48,081 bases of DNA, from NCBI RefSeq assembly GCF_021556475.1, contig NZ_JAKGBZ010000027.1, positions 1 through 48,081 on the forward strand, in the 5' to 3' direction. A program made the translations under genes and the position numbers. This DNA is from Acidiphilium iwatense (GTDB taxonomy: Bacteria > Pseudomonadota > Alphaproteobacteria > Acetobacterales > Acetobacteraceae). The notes under the pieces are model-generated. The model searched no databases, was not told where the DNA came from, and saw only the letters and a program-made list of their open reading frames with translations. Of the stretch, positions 1-8,474 are shown one piece after another. Position 1 is the stretch's first letter. Every line of letters begins with the position of its first letter.

Positions 1-391
1 TTGAGCGTACTCAGGCCAAAGCGCTCCACTGGTTCGCCGATCTTGGGTGATTAACCATCTGATACTAGCTCTTCATTGCCTATAAGTTACGATTATATCT
101 TACGAAAATTTCGAAAGTCTTGAAATTTGGACAAGGCGGGTATCAATAACGTCCTTCAAGCGCACCAGCCGCGCGTGCGGGCCGAGGCTTCGGGGCTGAT
201 CGGCCGCGCCGGCGATAGGAGTCTCGCATCGCTCGGCGGCAGCGAACCCGATCTTGCGCCGGCGCCACGCCGTCGATCCGATTCGGCCTGATCGTTTTCA
301 TCACGCCCGTGCGGAAATTCACGTTTGCGACAGGATGGATCGCTTCGGCCGCTGCGCGGCCTCGCGATGACACGTTGGGGATGTGACGGAC
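1..391. other. Left-edge non-coding stretch
   Basis: I see no supportable gene in this stretch. The first 140 bases are AT-richer than the rest and could be the end of a feature lying outside the window. Positions 334-371 carry a copy of the dispersed palindromic repeat described separately. A short open frame on the minus strand here reads through the repeat and has no recognisable protein signature. Confidence 0.5.
334..371. repeat. Dispersed palindromic repeat, copy 1
   Basis: The copy starts GATGGATCGCTTCGG and ends CCTCGCGATGAC, with a GC-rich inner palindrome (GGCCGC/GCGGCC) between. The same outer blocks recur near 3674, 5770, 5809, 15730 and 17853. It lies in the non-coding DNA downstream of the HU gene. 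Confidence 0.6.
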
Positions 392-421
392 GCCGTGGCG
401 CGGTTTTTGCCGCGCCACGGC
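392..421 (-). terminator. Hairpin downstream of the HU gene
   Basis: A perfect 12-bp stem (392-403 with 410-421) encloses a 6-nt loop, 18 nt past the HU stop codon. There is no T-run on the exit side, so it may be a Rho-independent terminator lacking a U-tract or only a 3'-end stabiliser. Confidence 0.5.
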
Positions 422-439
422 TGACCGGGGTTTTGGCTG

Positions 440-709
440 TCAGACCAGCTTCTTGAGCGAGGGCGAGGCCTTGAAGCGGACGGTCTTGCCGGCTTTCACC
501 TTGATTTCCGCGCCGGTGCGCGGATTGACGCCCTTGCGTGCCTTGGTCTTGCGCACGGTGAAGGTTCCGAAGCTCGGCAGGGTGAATTTGCCGTTCTTTT
601 TCAGTTCCTTGACGATCGCCTCGATCAGGTCGGTGGCGGCGCGATTGGCGGCAACGCCGGTGATCTCGGCAGAGCCCTGGATGACTTCGGCGATAAACGC
701 TTTCGACAT
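440..709 (-). CDS. hup: HU family DNA-binding protein
   Basis: This 89-residue protein has the usual length and fold signature of HU/IHF. An alpha-helical N-terminal half (residues 1-45) is followed by the GTFxVRxxxARxGxNPRTG core, with NPRTG at 62-66 forming the arm that enters the DNA minor groove. HU dimers bend and compact DNA in the nucleoid. The NPRTG version with many lysines fits HU better than IHF. The ATG is preceded by a GAGG ribosome-binding site. It is a single-gene unit followed by a strong hairpin. Confidence 0.95.
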   Translation of the reverse strand: MSKAFIAEVIQGSAEITGVAANRAATDLIEAIVKELKKNGKFTLPSFGTFTVRKTKARKGVNPRTGAEIKVKAGKTVRFKASPSLKKLV

Positions 710-874
710 GGTCGAAGCCTCTTTCGTGTTCTTGATCGGCGCTCAGGCCGATGCCGGCGTTGCCGGCGGGTTGAGGAATCTCACACGCCGGCCAACAACG
801 AATCGGCAGGCAACGATTCTTCTAGCGATTCGCGAAGAGTTTGAACAGAGGAATGATGCCGGGCAGCCGGAAAA

Positions 875-1453
875 TCATCCGAGCGTCATGACCGCGACGC
901 CGGCGAGAAAGGCGAGGCCGCCGAGACCGAGTGCGGCGAAGCCGAAACCAAGGATTTCGGTGACCACCGAGACCGACGCCAGCACGATGGCGATCTGCAA
1001 GGCGCCGACCACGATTTCCAGCATATGGTAGCGTTCGAGCTGACGGTCGCGCGCCTCGGCCTGGCGCAAGGCGAGCTGCTTGAGCTGCGCCTTCCCCTCG
1101 CGCCCGGCCGGATCGGAGGTTTCCTTCGCCGCCCGCGCCGCCGCCGCCTTCGCCGCGGCTTCGAGGGCCGGATCGTTCGAATGCGCGGCGAGGCCGCCGA
1201 GAATTGCAGAGGCGGCGCCGGCGACATCGGCCTTGATCGCCTTGGCCTGGTAGAACCCCCAGGTGTCGTTCACCGCGATCTGCTTGGCGATGTAGTCGTT
1301 CTGGGCGGATTTCTCGCCCATTTCGCAAATCGCCAGGGCCGCGGCGAGAATGCCGATGAGCAGCGCCATGCGCCGCGCGTGCTTGTTCTCCGGGTGTTCC
1401 TTGAGGTGCTTGTGGCGTTCCAGGCTGTCGGTCGCGGTTTCGATTCCGTCCAT
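875..1453 (-). CDS. DUF4337 membrane protein
   Basis: This 192-residue protein matches the DUF4337 pattern: a short charged N-terminus, a transmembrane segment (about 27-46), a long alanine/lysine-rich helical segment predicted to lie outside the membrane (about 50-140), and a hydrophobic C-terminus with one or two transmembrane spans (about 144-192). Function is unknown across the family. It lies between HU and tRNA-Phe on the same strand with non-coding gaps on both sides, so context does not suggest a role. Confidence 0.8.
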   Translation of the reverse strand: MDGIETATDSLERHKHLKEHPENKHARRMALLIGILAAALAICEMGEKSAQNDYIAKQIAVNDTWGFYQAKAIKADVAGAASAILGGLAAHSNDPALEAAAKAAAARAAKETSDPAGREGKAQLKQLALRQAEARDRQLERYHMLEIVVGALQIAIVLASVSVVTEILGFGFAALGLGGLAFLAGVAVMTLG

Positions 1454-1500
1454 GACGGCGGCATCCGTGCGGTGAAAAGTGAGTTCGTTTTACCGGAAAA

Positions 1501-1576
1501 TGGTGCCCAGGGGCGGAATCGAACCACCGACACTGCGATTTTCAGTCGCATGCTCTACCAACTGAGCTACCTGGGC
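1501..1576 (-). tRNA. tRNA-Phe (GAA)
   Basis: The 76-nt sequence folds as a full cloverleaf. The acceptor stem GCCCAGG pairs with CCTGGGC. The D arm contains AGCTCAGTTGGTAGAGC, the anticodon loop CTGAAAA gives anticodon GAA, and the T arm has GGTTCGATTCC. The CCA end is encoded. It lies between DUF4337 and minE on the minus strand. Confidence 0.97.
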
Positions 1577-1656
1577 CTCTCTGACCGCTCATCACGGCGC
1601 GAGAGGGATCTAGCCGAACCGCGCGCGGTCATCAAGCCGTCATCGCAGCGGGCGGT

Positions 1657-1920
1657 TCAGTTCCTCACCAGCACCGCTTCGGGCATCTCGATGTCGATTT
1701 CGAGCGTCGAGATCGTGCCATCGCGCTCAAGCTTGACGTTGACCTTCTCGCGGTCGATCGCGATGTGCTTCGCGATCACCGCCAGGATTTCCTCCTGCAG
1801 GATCGCCGCGAGATCGGATTTGCCCGACAGTGCCCGCTCATGCGCGAGCAGCAACTGCAGGCGTTCGCGCGCGACCGGCGCGGTGCGCGGGCGGGAAAAG
1901 AAATTGAACAGGTTCATCAT
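1657..1920 (-). CDS. minE: Cell division topological specificity factor MinE
   Basis: MinE stimulates the MinD ATPase at the membrane and drives pole-to-pole oscillation, keeping the MinCD inhibitor away from midcell. The 87-residue length is typical. The N-terminus ([10 protein letters not shown]) is the membrane-targeting amphipathic segment, followed by the MinD-binding region (about 12-35) and the topological-specificity domain with the ILxVIxKH pattern. Its start codon overlaps the minD stop (ATGA at 1917-1920), so it is last in a minC-minD-minE operon. Confidence 0.96.
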   Translation of the reverse strand: MMNLFNFFSRPRTAPVARERLQLLLAHERALSGKSDLAAILQEEILAVIAKHIAIDREKVNVKLERDGTISTLEIDIEMPEAVLVRN

Positions 1921-2732
1921 GCGACTTTCCGGCCGAACAGCCGGCTCATCAGTCCCTTCCGCTCGATCGGGGTGACGACCTCGATGATCTCGCCCATCAG
2001 CCGGCGGGCAGCGTCGGCATAGGCGCGGGCGGGAGCGGAAATCGGGTTGTGCAGCGTGACCGGACAGCCGACATTCGAGGCGCGCAGCACCTCCTCGCTG
2101 TCGGGGATGATGCCGAGCAGCGGAATCGCGAGAATTTCAAGCACATCCTCGACCTTGAGCATCTCGCCGCGCGCGGCCCGCATCGCATCGTAGCGGGTCA
2201 GCAGCAGATGCTTCTCGACCTTTTCGCCCGCCTCGGCTTTCGCTGTCTTCGAATCGAGCAGGCCGATGATCCGGTCCGAGTCGCGCACCGAGGAGACCTC
2301 GGGGTTGGTGACCACCACCGCCATGTCGGCATGGCGCATCGCGAGCGTCGCGCCGCGCTCGATGCCGGCCGGGCTGTCGCAGACGATCCAGTCGAATTTC
2401 GCGCGCAGCTCGTCGATTACCCGTTCCACGCCTTCGGGGGTGAGGGCGTCCTTGTCGCGGGTTTGCGAGGCGGGCAGCAGCGACAGGGTTTCGACCCGCT
2501 TGTCGCGGATCAGCGCCTGGGCGAGCTTGGCATCGCCTTGCACCACGTTGACCAGGTCGAACACCACGCGGCGCTCGGCGCCCATGATGAGGTCGAGATT
2601 GCGCAAGCCGACATCGAAATCGACGACGACCACGTTTTGCCCGGTCTGCGCCAGTGCGGCACCCAATGCCGCCGACGAGGTGGTCTTGCCGACTCCGCCC
2701 TTGCCCGATGTAACGACCAGAACCTTCGCCAT
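1917..2732 (-). CDS. minD: Septum site-determining ATPase MinD
   Basis: MinD is a ParA-type ATPase that dimerises on the membrane with ATP and recruits MinC and MinE. The 271-residue protein has the deviant Walker [10 protein letters not shown] at 10-18, a [14 protein letters not shown] switch region near 40-55, and the C-terminal amphipathic membrane anchor ([11 protein letters not shown]). I chose the ATG at 2732, which gives the canonical [13 protein letters not shown] start. The open frame continues upstream only as a shadow of minC. It begins 11 nt after the minC stop and overlaps minE. Confidence 0.97.
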   Translation of the reverse strand: MAKVLVVTSGKGGVGKTTSSAALGAALAQTGQNVVVVDFDVGLRNLDLIMGAERRVVFDLVNVVQGDAKLAQALIRDKRVETLSLLPASQTRDKDALTPEGVERVIDELRAKFDWIVCDSPAGIERGATLAMRHADMAVVVTNPEVSSVRDSDRIIGLLDSKTAKAEAGEKVEKHLLLTRYDAMRAARGEMLKVEDVLEILAIPLLGIIPDSEEVLRASNVGCPVTLHNPISAPARAYADAARRLMGEIIEVVTPIERKGLMSRLFGRKVA

Positions 2733-2743
2733 GCCACTATCCT

Positions 2744-3478
2744 TCAATCGAGCGCCGCGAGGCGCAGCGTCTTGTCGTCCAGCCAGATCTGCACCGCCTT
2801 GCCGTGCAGCCCGTCGCCCCAATGATCGGCGGTGCGGTAGAGCCCGTCGATCGCGAGCAGTTCCGCCGCGAGCTTGCGGCAGAAAATCCGTGCGTCCGGG
2901 CGGCCGAGCAGCCCGGCGATCGCCCGGCCGCGCAGCGTGCCGTAGATGTGGATCGAGCCGCCGGCGATGATTTCCGCCCCCGAGGCGACCGGGCCGATCA
3001 CGGTGACGTCGCCCTCCTCGAACACGATCGACTGGCCCGAGCGGACGGCCCGATCGATCAGCAGCGCGGCGCGCGGCGGCGCCTCGGGTTTCGGCGCGGG
3101 CGAGGGCGCCTCGGCCTGCGGTTCCGGGATATCGACCGCGCGATCCGCGCGGCCTTCGCGGGCGGGAGCGATGGCCAGCGTATTCGCCCATCTGGTGCCG
3201 CGCAGGAGTGCGGTGTCGGCGCCTTCGACACCGATGATGCGCAAATCCCGCGCGTCGAGCGCTTCGAGCACGGCGGCGGGATCGTCATCCTCGGTCTCGG
3301 CGAGGGCGGCGAGATTGACCACCACCGGACGGCCGGCGAAGAACCCGGCGGAGCGCTGCATCTGCTGATCGAGTGCGACGAGCCAGGCATCGAATGGCGG
3401 TTCCGGCGCCACGATCAGCGCCATGAAGGACCGGCCGCGAATCCTGATTGCCGGAAGAGGGAGCGTAGTGTTTGACAC
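2744..3478 (-). CDS. minC: Septum site-determining protein MinC
   Basis: MinC blocks FtsZ polymerisation away from midcell when recruited by MinD. The 244-residue reading has the N-terminal domain (IRGRSF near 10-15), a proline/alanine-rich linker (about 118-140) and the C-terminal beta-helix with SGQSIVFEEGDVTVIG and the GGSIHIYGxLRGRAxAG signature that binds MinD. The GTG at 3478 is preferred because it places IRGRSF at the usual distance from the N-terminus. A TTG at 3517 is possible but adds an unusual extension. It is the first gene of minCDE. Confidence 0.93.
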   Translation of the reverse strand: MSNTTLPLPAIRIRGRSFMALIVAPEPPFDAWLVALDQQMQRSAGFFAGRPVVVNLAALAETEDDDPAAVLEALDARDLRIIGVEGADTALLRGTRWANTLAIAPAREGRADRAVDIPEPQAEAPSPAPKPEAPPRAALLIDRAVRSGQSIVFEEGDVTVIGPVASGAEIIAGGSIHIYGTLRGRAIAGLLGRPDARIFCRKLAAELLAIDGLYRTADHWGDGLHGKAVQIWLDDKTLRLAALD

Positions 3479-4074
3479 GATCAGCACGTAGCGTCGCGCG
3501 CATCCGCGCGTCAACAACGGACTGCAGACCGGATGCGATCGATTTGAAAAAATTCAGGAAATATCATGGGATTTTCGGTCGATACGGATTGGTGCCGACA
3601 GCCGCGCCGGCATTGGCGACTCGGGCATGATGGCAATCGGGTGACGGCGTTCCGGCGCCGGGGTTTGCGGCGCGATGGATTGCTTCCGCCGCGCGTGACG
3701 CGCGGCGTCGCAATGACGTTTCATAATCAATTCGCAATAACTTATCTGTCATGACCCGTTCGTCATGCCGGCCGGACCGGCAGGATGCTTCGGGGCAAGC
3801 GTTCGGATTGTGTAAATTAAAAAACATCCACAATTCAGACATGTTTTGTTGCAATTTTTGCATGGATTCGACAAAATCTCCAGATGACTCGTGCCATGAT
3901 TCTGTTTACCCTAGATTGTCGTTATGACTCAGGACCTTACCGTCCGGTCAGAAAATGTTATCAAGCCGGCGTTCATCGTCATTAAGGATGTGAAGAAATC
4001 AAAAAAAGATTGAAATTGATACGCGTTTCGGTTAGGTAATTTTTAGAGAGAAATTTAATTTTTGGGAGCGGATC
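3479..4074. other. Intergenic region upstream of the Hint gene
   Basis: About 600 bases separate the divergent minC and Hint genes. The first half is GC-rich and contains a copy of the dispersed repeat (3674-3718). From about 3720 to 4070 the DNA becomes clearly AT-rich, as expected for promoter DNA, but no convincing sigma70 promoter stands out. A GGGAG ribosome-binding site lies at 4062-4066, just ahead of the Hint start codon. No coding sequence is supported. Confidence 0.6.
3674..3718. repeat. Dispersed palindromic repeat, copy 2
   Basis: The copy runs from GATGGATTGCTTCCGCC to GTCGCAATGACG, with a GCCGCGCG/CGCGCGGC inner palindrome between the conserved ends. It is in intergenic DNA. 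Confidence 0.65.
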
Positions 4075-5709
4075 ATGAGCGGGACGACGATTGTTACGAT
4101 CGGGCTGGGGGGCACGAGTAACATTACGACCTCGGGGACTTATGAACTGGATGTCACCGGCATCGGGACCGCGAATATCCAAGGGCCGGGGACGACGGGC
4201 ACGCCGATCAGCGTCGCGGTCGTCGGGTTGCTGGGGGCAGGTCTCGTCTTCACCACCGATATCAGCAACGGCGCCAGCGAAATTCTCAATCCCGTCGCCG
4301 GTCTGTCGCTGATCGACAATTTCAATATCGGCGAGAATGCCAGCGGGTCGATCCTGGGTGACGGCACGCTCGAACTCGGGTCGAAGCTGCTCGGTGTCAC
4401 TCTCGCGCAGGACATCAATTTCTTCGGGACCGACAACAAGCTGATTCTCGACCCCGGCCTGAACATTCAGTTGCTCGATTCGCTGCATAATTTTGCCGCT
4501 GGCGACACGATCGAACTGAAAGGTATATCGACAGCGACCCACGCGACGTTTGTGCCGGGTCTGTTGGGCGGCGGCACGGTCGAATTGTTGAATGCGGGCG
4601 GAACTGATGTAGGCAATATTGTTCTCTCCAACGGCAGCTATTCCCCCAACGAATTCCAGGTGACGCCGGACCCGAATGGCGGCGTCGACCTCACCGTCTG
4701 CTTCCTCGAAGGCACAAGGCTGCTCGGGCTGCACGGCGATATCGCGGTGGAGGACATGGAACCGGGCGACCGGCTGATCACCAATAGCGGCGCGATGCGG
4801 CCGGTGCGCTGGGTCGGCAAGCGGGTGATCGACGCCGAGCGGCATCCGCGCCCGGAGACGGTCTGGCCGATCCGCATCGAGGCGGGGGCGATCGACCATG
4901 GGCTGCCGGAGCGCACCCTGTACCTGTCGCCCGACCACGCGCTCTATCTCGACGGCAGGCTGATCCCGGCCAAGGCGCTGGTGAACGGCCGTTCGATCGT
5001 GCAGGAGAAGCGCCGCCACATCGCCTATTATCATGTCGAGCTCGAGACCCACGACATTCTGCTCGCCGAATCGCTGCCGGTGGAATCCTATCTCGAGACC
5101 GGCAACCGCAATTTCTTCGAGAATGGCGGCGGCGCCATGGTGCTGCACCCGAACATGGCGCAGGCGATGCGCGAGGCCAAAGGCTGCGCGCCTTTCGCCG
5201 AGACCGGCAAAGAAGTTGCCGCGATCCGCGCGCGGATCATGGCCCGGCTGCCGGCGCCGGCGCGCACCAGCGATTGCGGGCTGCGGGCGATGGCGGGCGG
5301 CGCGGCACTTCGGGTCACCTGCATCGATCCGCTCACCTACTGGATTGCGCTGCCCGAAGAAGGGGCGGACGTGGTTCTCGCGTCGCGCAGCATGGTGCCG
5401 GCCGAGCAGGATGCGAGCGTCGAGGATCGCCGGCGGCTCGGCCTCGATGTCGGCGAGCTCGCGGTCGAAAGCGCCGGGGCGATCGGCGCGATCGCGCTCG
5501 ACGATCCCGCGCTGAGCACGGGCTGGCATGCGACCGAGGGGACGCATCGCTGGACCGATGGGCTAGGCGTGATTCCCGCGTCCCTGCTCGGCGATGCGAC
5601 GGCGCTGATCGTCCGGCTGCAGGCCCTGGCATCCTATCCGGTCGAGGCCGGGAGCGGCGCCGCGAGGCCGGCGAAGCCGGTCTCGACCCATCATTTAACC
5701 GCGTCGTAA
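4075..5709 (+). CDS. Hint (Hedgehog/intein) domain surface protein
   Basis: The 544-residue protein has three parts. Residues 1-200 are Gly/Thr/Asn-rich with repeated beta-strand-like segments and no classical signal peptide, resembling secreted adhesin-type N-termini. Residues 205-345 are a Hint_2 domain: the putative nucleophile Cys209 sits in VCFLEGTRL, followed by EDMEPGDRL, LSPDHALYLDG and VELETHDILLAE. Hint domains self-cleave or ligate at the cysteine. Residues 405-525 form a C-terminal module (SRxxxP...DRRRLGL...GWHATEGTHRWTDG) that also ends the glycosyltransferase at 15806-16981. The gene stands alone between an AT-rich upstream region and a strong terminator. Export, processing and substrate are inferred, not shown. 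Confidence 0.85.
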   Translation: MSGTTIVTIGLGGTSNITTSGTYELDVTGIGTANIQGPGTTGTPISVAVVGLLGAGLVFTTDISNGASEILNPVAGLSLIDNFNIGENASGSILGDGTLELGSKLLGVTLAQDINFFGTDNKLILDPGLNIQLLDSLHNFAAGDTIELKGISTATHATFVPGLLGGGTVELLNAGGTDVGNIVLSNGSYSPNEFQVTPDPNGGVDLTVCFLEGTRLLGLHGDIAVEDMEPGDRLITNSGAMRPVRWVGKRVIDAERHPRPETVWPIRIEAGAIDHGLPERTLYLSPDHALYLDGRLIPAKALVNGRSIVQEKRRHIAYYHVELETHDILLAESLPVESYLETGNRNFFENGGGAMVLHPNMAQAMREAKGCAPFAETGKEVAAIRARIMARLPAPARTSDCGLRAMAGGAALRVTCIDPLTYWIALPEEGADVVLASRSMVPAEQDASVEDRRRLGLDVGELAVESAGAIGAIALDDPALSTGWHATEGTHRWTDGLGVIPASLLGDATALIVRLQALASYPVEAGSGAARPAKPVSTHHLTAS

Positions 5710-5734
5710 GCGCGGAGGCTGACGAATCGTTGCG

Positions 5735-5765
5735 GCGCGGCCGGTATTCCGGCCGCGTCTTTTTT
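5735..5765 (+). terminator. Rho-independent terminator after the Hint gene
   Basis: A perfect 9-bp GC stem (5736-5744 with 5749-5757), a TATT loop, then TCTTTTTT. It lies 26 nt past the stop codon and is a textbook intrinsic terminator. Confidence 0.9.
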
Positions 5766-5769
5766 GTTG

Positions 5770-5793
5770 GCGATTGCTTGCGGAGCAATGACG
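5770..5793. repeat. Dispersed palindromic repeat, short copy 3
   Basis: A shortened version (GCGATTGCTTGCGGAGCAATGACG) carries the same GATTGCTT and CAATGACG ends as the longer copies. It lies 15 nt from copy 4, between the convergent Hint and nadE genes. Confidence 0.5.
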
Positions 5794-5808
5794 GAGGGTA
5801 AATCGCCA

Positions 5809-5846
5809 ATGGATTGCTTCGGTTGCTGAGCGACCTCGCAATGACG
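5809..5846. repeat. Dispersed palindromic repeat, copy 4
   Basis: The copy runs from ATGGATTGCTTCGG to CCTCGCAATGACG and sits immediately downstream of the nadE stop codon. Confidence 0.6.
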
Positions 5847-5854
5847 GAGCAGGG

Positions 5855-7519
5855 TCACTTCACCAGATTGGTGAAGCCGTTGGTGATCGGGTAGCGGCGG
5901 TCGCGGCCGAAGGCGCGGGCGGTGATTTTCACCCCCGGCGGCGCCTGGCGGCGCTTGTATTCGGCGCGATCCAGCAGGCGCCAGACCCGTGCCACGGTCG
6001 CCCGGTCATGGCCGGCCGCGGTGAGCTCGTCGATCGAGGAATCGCCCTCGATCAGCCCGGCGAGGATCGCGTCCAGCACCTCGTAGGGCGGCAGGCTGTC
6101 CTGATCGGTCTGGTTCTCACGCAATTCGGCGGTGGGCGGCTTGGTGATGACCCGCTCCGGCATCACCGACCCGGAAGGGCCGCGGGCGTGCGCGGGGCGG
6201 TGAGCGTTGCGCCAGCGCGACAGTTCGAACACGGTGGTTTTGTAGACATCCTTGAGCACCGAATAGCCGCCGCACATGTCGCCGTAGAGGGTGGCATAGC
6301 CGACCGACATTTCGGATTTGTTGCCGGTGGTGAGCACCATCGCGCCCAGTTTGTTGGACAGGGCCATCAGGATCAGGCCGCGCGAGCGGGACTGGATGTT
6401 CTCCTCGGTGATGTCGGGCGCACGGTGTTCGAACAGCGGGGCGAGGCCGGCCTCGAAGGCGTCGGTGGCCGCGCCGATCGGCACGGTGTCGCAGCGGATG
6501 CCGAGCAGGCGGGCGCATTCCGCCGCATCCTCCAGGCTGTGCGCGCTGGTGTAGCGGCTCGGCATCATCACCGCGCGCACCCGCTTCGCACCCAGCGCAT
6601 CAACCGCGACGGCGGCGGAGAGCGCGCTGTCGATCCCGCCGGAGAGGCCGAGAATCACGCCGGGAAAGCCGTTCTTGTTCACGTAGTCGGCGAGGCCCAT
6701 CACCATCGAGCGGTAGATCAGGTCGAGCCGGTCGGGCTCGGGCGGCAAAGGGTGGGGCGTGCAGACCAGTCCGCTATTGGTGCGCCGCCATTCGGTGAGG
6801 GAGATCGCCGGTTCGAAATGCGGCATCCGCAGCGCGAGGCTGCGATCGGCGTTGAGGGCGAAGGACGCGCCGTCGAACACGATTTCGTCCTGGCCGCCGG
6901 TGAGGGCGGCGAAGATGAAAGGCAGGCCGGTTTCGACCACGCGGTTCAGCGCGAGCTGGAGGCGGGTGCCCTGCTTGCCGTCCTCGAAGGGCGAACCGTT
7001 GATCGAGATCAGGATTTCGGCACCGGTTTCGGCGAGGGTTTCGGGCACCGAGGGGAGCCACCAATCCTCGCAGACCAGCATGCCGAGCCGAAAGCCGCGA
7101 AAGGCCACCGGGCCGGGCGCGGGGCCGGGATCGAACACGCGCTTTTCGTCGAACACGCCGTAATTCGGCAGCTCGTGCTTGGCGCGGCGGGCGATGACCG
7201 AGCCGCCATCCATCACGAAGGCCGCGTTGTGCAGCGCGCCGTTCGCCCGCCAGGGCAGGCCGGCGACGATGCCCGGCCCGCCATCCGCGGTGTCGGCGGC
7301 GAGGGCTTCGGCGGCCTGTTCGCAGGCGGCGACGAAGGCGGGTTTCAGCACGAGGTCTTCGGGCGGATAGCCGGCGATGCCGAGTTCCGGGGTGATCAGC
7401 AAATCGGCGCCGAGCCGTGCGGCCTCGGCGCGGGCGGCGCGGATCGAGGCGAGGTTTTTCTCGATGGCGCCGACATGCAGGTCGAGCTGGGCGATCGCGA
7501 GCTTCAGCGTTTCGGTCAT
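5855..7519 (-). CDS. nadE: Glutamine-dependent NAD(+) synthetase
   Basis: NadE makes NAD from deamido-NAD, ATP and glutamine in the last step of NAD synthesis. The 554-residue protein has an N-terminal nitrilase-type glutaminase domain with the Glu45 (TPELGIAGYPPEDL), Lys114 (KHELPNYGVFDE) and Cys150 (LVCEDWW) triad, then an ATP-pyrophosphatase synthetase domain with SGGIDS near residue 291 and TTGNKSE further on. The conserved tail (RDRRYPITNGF) is present, so the gene is intact. A nicotinate phosphoribosyltransferase gene lies 2 kb away, which puts two NAD-pathway genes in the same neighbourhood. Confidence 0.96.
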   Translation of the reverse strand: MTETLKLAIAQLDLHVGAIEKNLASIRAARAEAARLGADLLITPELGIAGYPPEDLVLKPAFVAACEQAAEALAADTADGGPGIVAGLPWRANGALHNAAFVMDGGSVIARRAKHELPNYGVFDEKRVFDPGPAPGPVAFRGFRLGMLVCEDWWLPSVPETLAETGAEILISINGSPFEDGKQGTRLQLALNRVVETGLPFIFAALTGGQDEIVFDGASFALNADRSLALRMPHFEPAISLTEWRRTNSGLVCTPHPLPPEPDRLDLIYRSMVMGLADYVNKNGFPGVILGLSGGIDSALSAAVAVDALGAKRVRAVMMPSRYTSAHSLEDAAECARLLGIRCDTVPIGAATDAFEAGLAPLFEHRAPDITEENIQSRSRGLILMALSNKLGAMVLTTGNKSEMSVGYATLYGDMCGGYSVLKDVYKTTVFELSRWRNAHRPAHARGPSGSVMPERVITKPPTAELRENQTDQDSLPPYEVLDAILAGLIEGDSSIDELTAAGHDRATVARVWRLLDRAEYKRRQAPPGVKITARAFGRDRRYPITNGFTNLVK

Positions 7520-7679
7520 GGGGCATGATAGCCTGGATCGTGCTCCGTCGTCATTCCCTCCCGCTCATCCTGCCTTGTTTTGGCCGCAACTCGCCGTTAG
7601 AGCCTCACGCGCCCGTGAAGCCGGATTCCGAACCGGACGGCCTGGGCGCGAGACTTCACTTAACCAACGGAGATTCCCT

Positions 7680-8009
7680 ATGACCATCCGTACGATCCTT
7701 CGCGCGACGATTCCCGCCCTGGCGCTGACCTTCGCCGTCGGCGCCGTCGGCACGGCGCATGCCACCAGCAAGAAGAAGAAGGCCGAGACCGCCACGAGCC
7801 ACGCCACGATGAGCCACGCGAAGCTGCCCGGCTACAAGACCGAGGCCGCAGCGAAGGCGGCCTGCGGCATGGGCGGCGTGGTGTGGCACGCGACCGGCAG
7901 CAAGGCGTTCCACGGTCCGAAGTCGAAGTATTTCGGCAAGACCAAGCACGGCGCCTATGTCTGCGAGAAGGCGGCGCTGGCCGACCATCTGCACGAAGCG
8001 AAAAATTAA
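7680..8009 (+). CDS. Small secreted protein of unknown function
   Basis: This 109-residue protein starts at an ATG preceded by a GGAG ribosome-binding site. A signal peptide (residues 1-29, ending AHA) is followed by a lysine-rich stretch and a domain with two cysteines (KAACGMGG and YVCEKAAL) that might form a disulfide. The pattern GxKTEAAAKAAC...VVWH..GSKxFH resembles small periplasmic proteins found in acid-living Alphaproteobacteria, but I cannot name a family. It is followed by a 12-bp hairpin and appears to be a monocistronic unit. Confidence 0.75.
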   Translation: MTIRTILRATIPALALTFAVGAVGTAHATSKKKKAETATSHATMSHAKLPGYKTEAAAKAACGMGGVVWHATGSKAFHGPKSKYFGKTKHGAYVCEKAALADHLHEAKN

Positions 8010-8037
8010 CCGAACGCGCGATTAATCCTGTTTGACT

Positions 8038-8070
8038 CGCGGCCGGAATCGCTTCTTCATTCCGGCCGCG
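8038..8070 (+). terminator. Hairpin after the small secreted protein gene
   Basis: A perfect 12-bp stem (8038-8049 with 8059-8070) has a 9-nt loop and starts 28 nt past the stop. No T-run follows, so it is a hairpin-only terminator candidate. It could also shape the leader of the next gene. Confidence 0.5.
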
Positions 8071-8110
8071 GGTCCGTTGCGAGCCCGCCGACACAAACAT
8101 GGAGGCTGGG

Positions 8111-8470
8111 ATGGGCTTGTTCGATCAGGTTTCCGGAATGGTCAGCGGCGCGCTCGGCGGCGGCTCGGGCGGTGTCGCCGGTCAGTTGATGGGCGTGCTC
8201 CAGCAGAACGGGATTTCCGGTGTTTCAGGGCTGGTGCAGCAATTCGAGCAGAACGGCCTGGGTGCGCATGTCGCGTCCTGGGTGGGCAGCGGAGAGAATC
8301 TGCCGATTTCGGCCGATCAGGTCCAGCAGGTGCTCGGCAGCCCGGTGATCGCCTCGATCGCGCAGAAATTCGGCGTCGATCCGCAGACGGCGGCGCAGCT
8401 CATCGCGCAGCATCTGCCGGCGGCGGTGGATCAGGCGACGCCGGGCGGCGCCGTGGCGGACGCGTCGTAA
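8111..8470 (+). CDS. YidB family (DUF937) protein
   Basis: This 119-residue protein is rich in Gly, Gln and Ala and matches YidB/DUF937: an MGLFDQVSGMVSG start, repeated hydrophobic turns, and VGSGENLPISADQVQQVLG followed by an AQKFGVDPQTAAQLIAQHLP helix. The function of the family is not established. The ATG at 8111 follows a GGAGG at 8101. An ATG at 8099 is also in frame but is less likely because it overlaps that ribosome-binding site. Confidence 0.88.
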   Translation: MGLFDQVSGMVSGALGGGSGGVAGQLMGVLQQNGISGVSGLVQQFEQNGLGAHVASWVGSGENLPISADQVQQVLGSPVIASIAQKFGVDPQTAAQLIAQHLPAAVDQATPGGAVADAS

Positions 8471-8474
8471 ATCC

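Noticed and set aside
143-418. Minus-strand open frame at the left edge
   Set aside because: It runs through the terminator hairpin and the dispersed repeat and has no protein signature.
3982-5547. Minus-strand open frame opposite the Hint gene
   Set aside because: No motif or ribosome-binding site, and the plus-strand Hint domain is clear.
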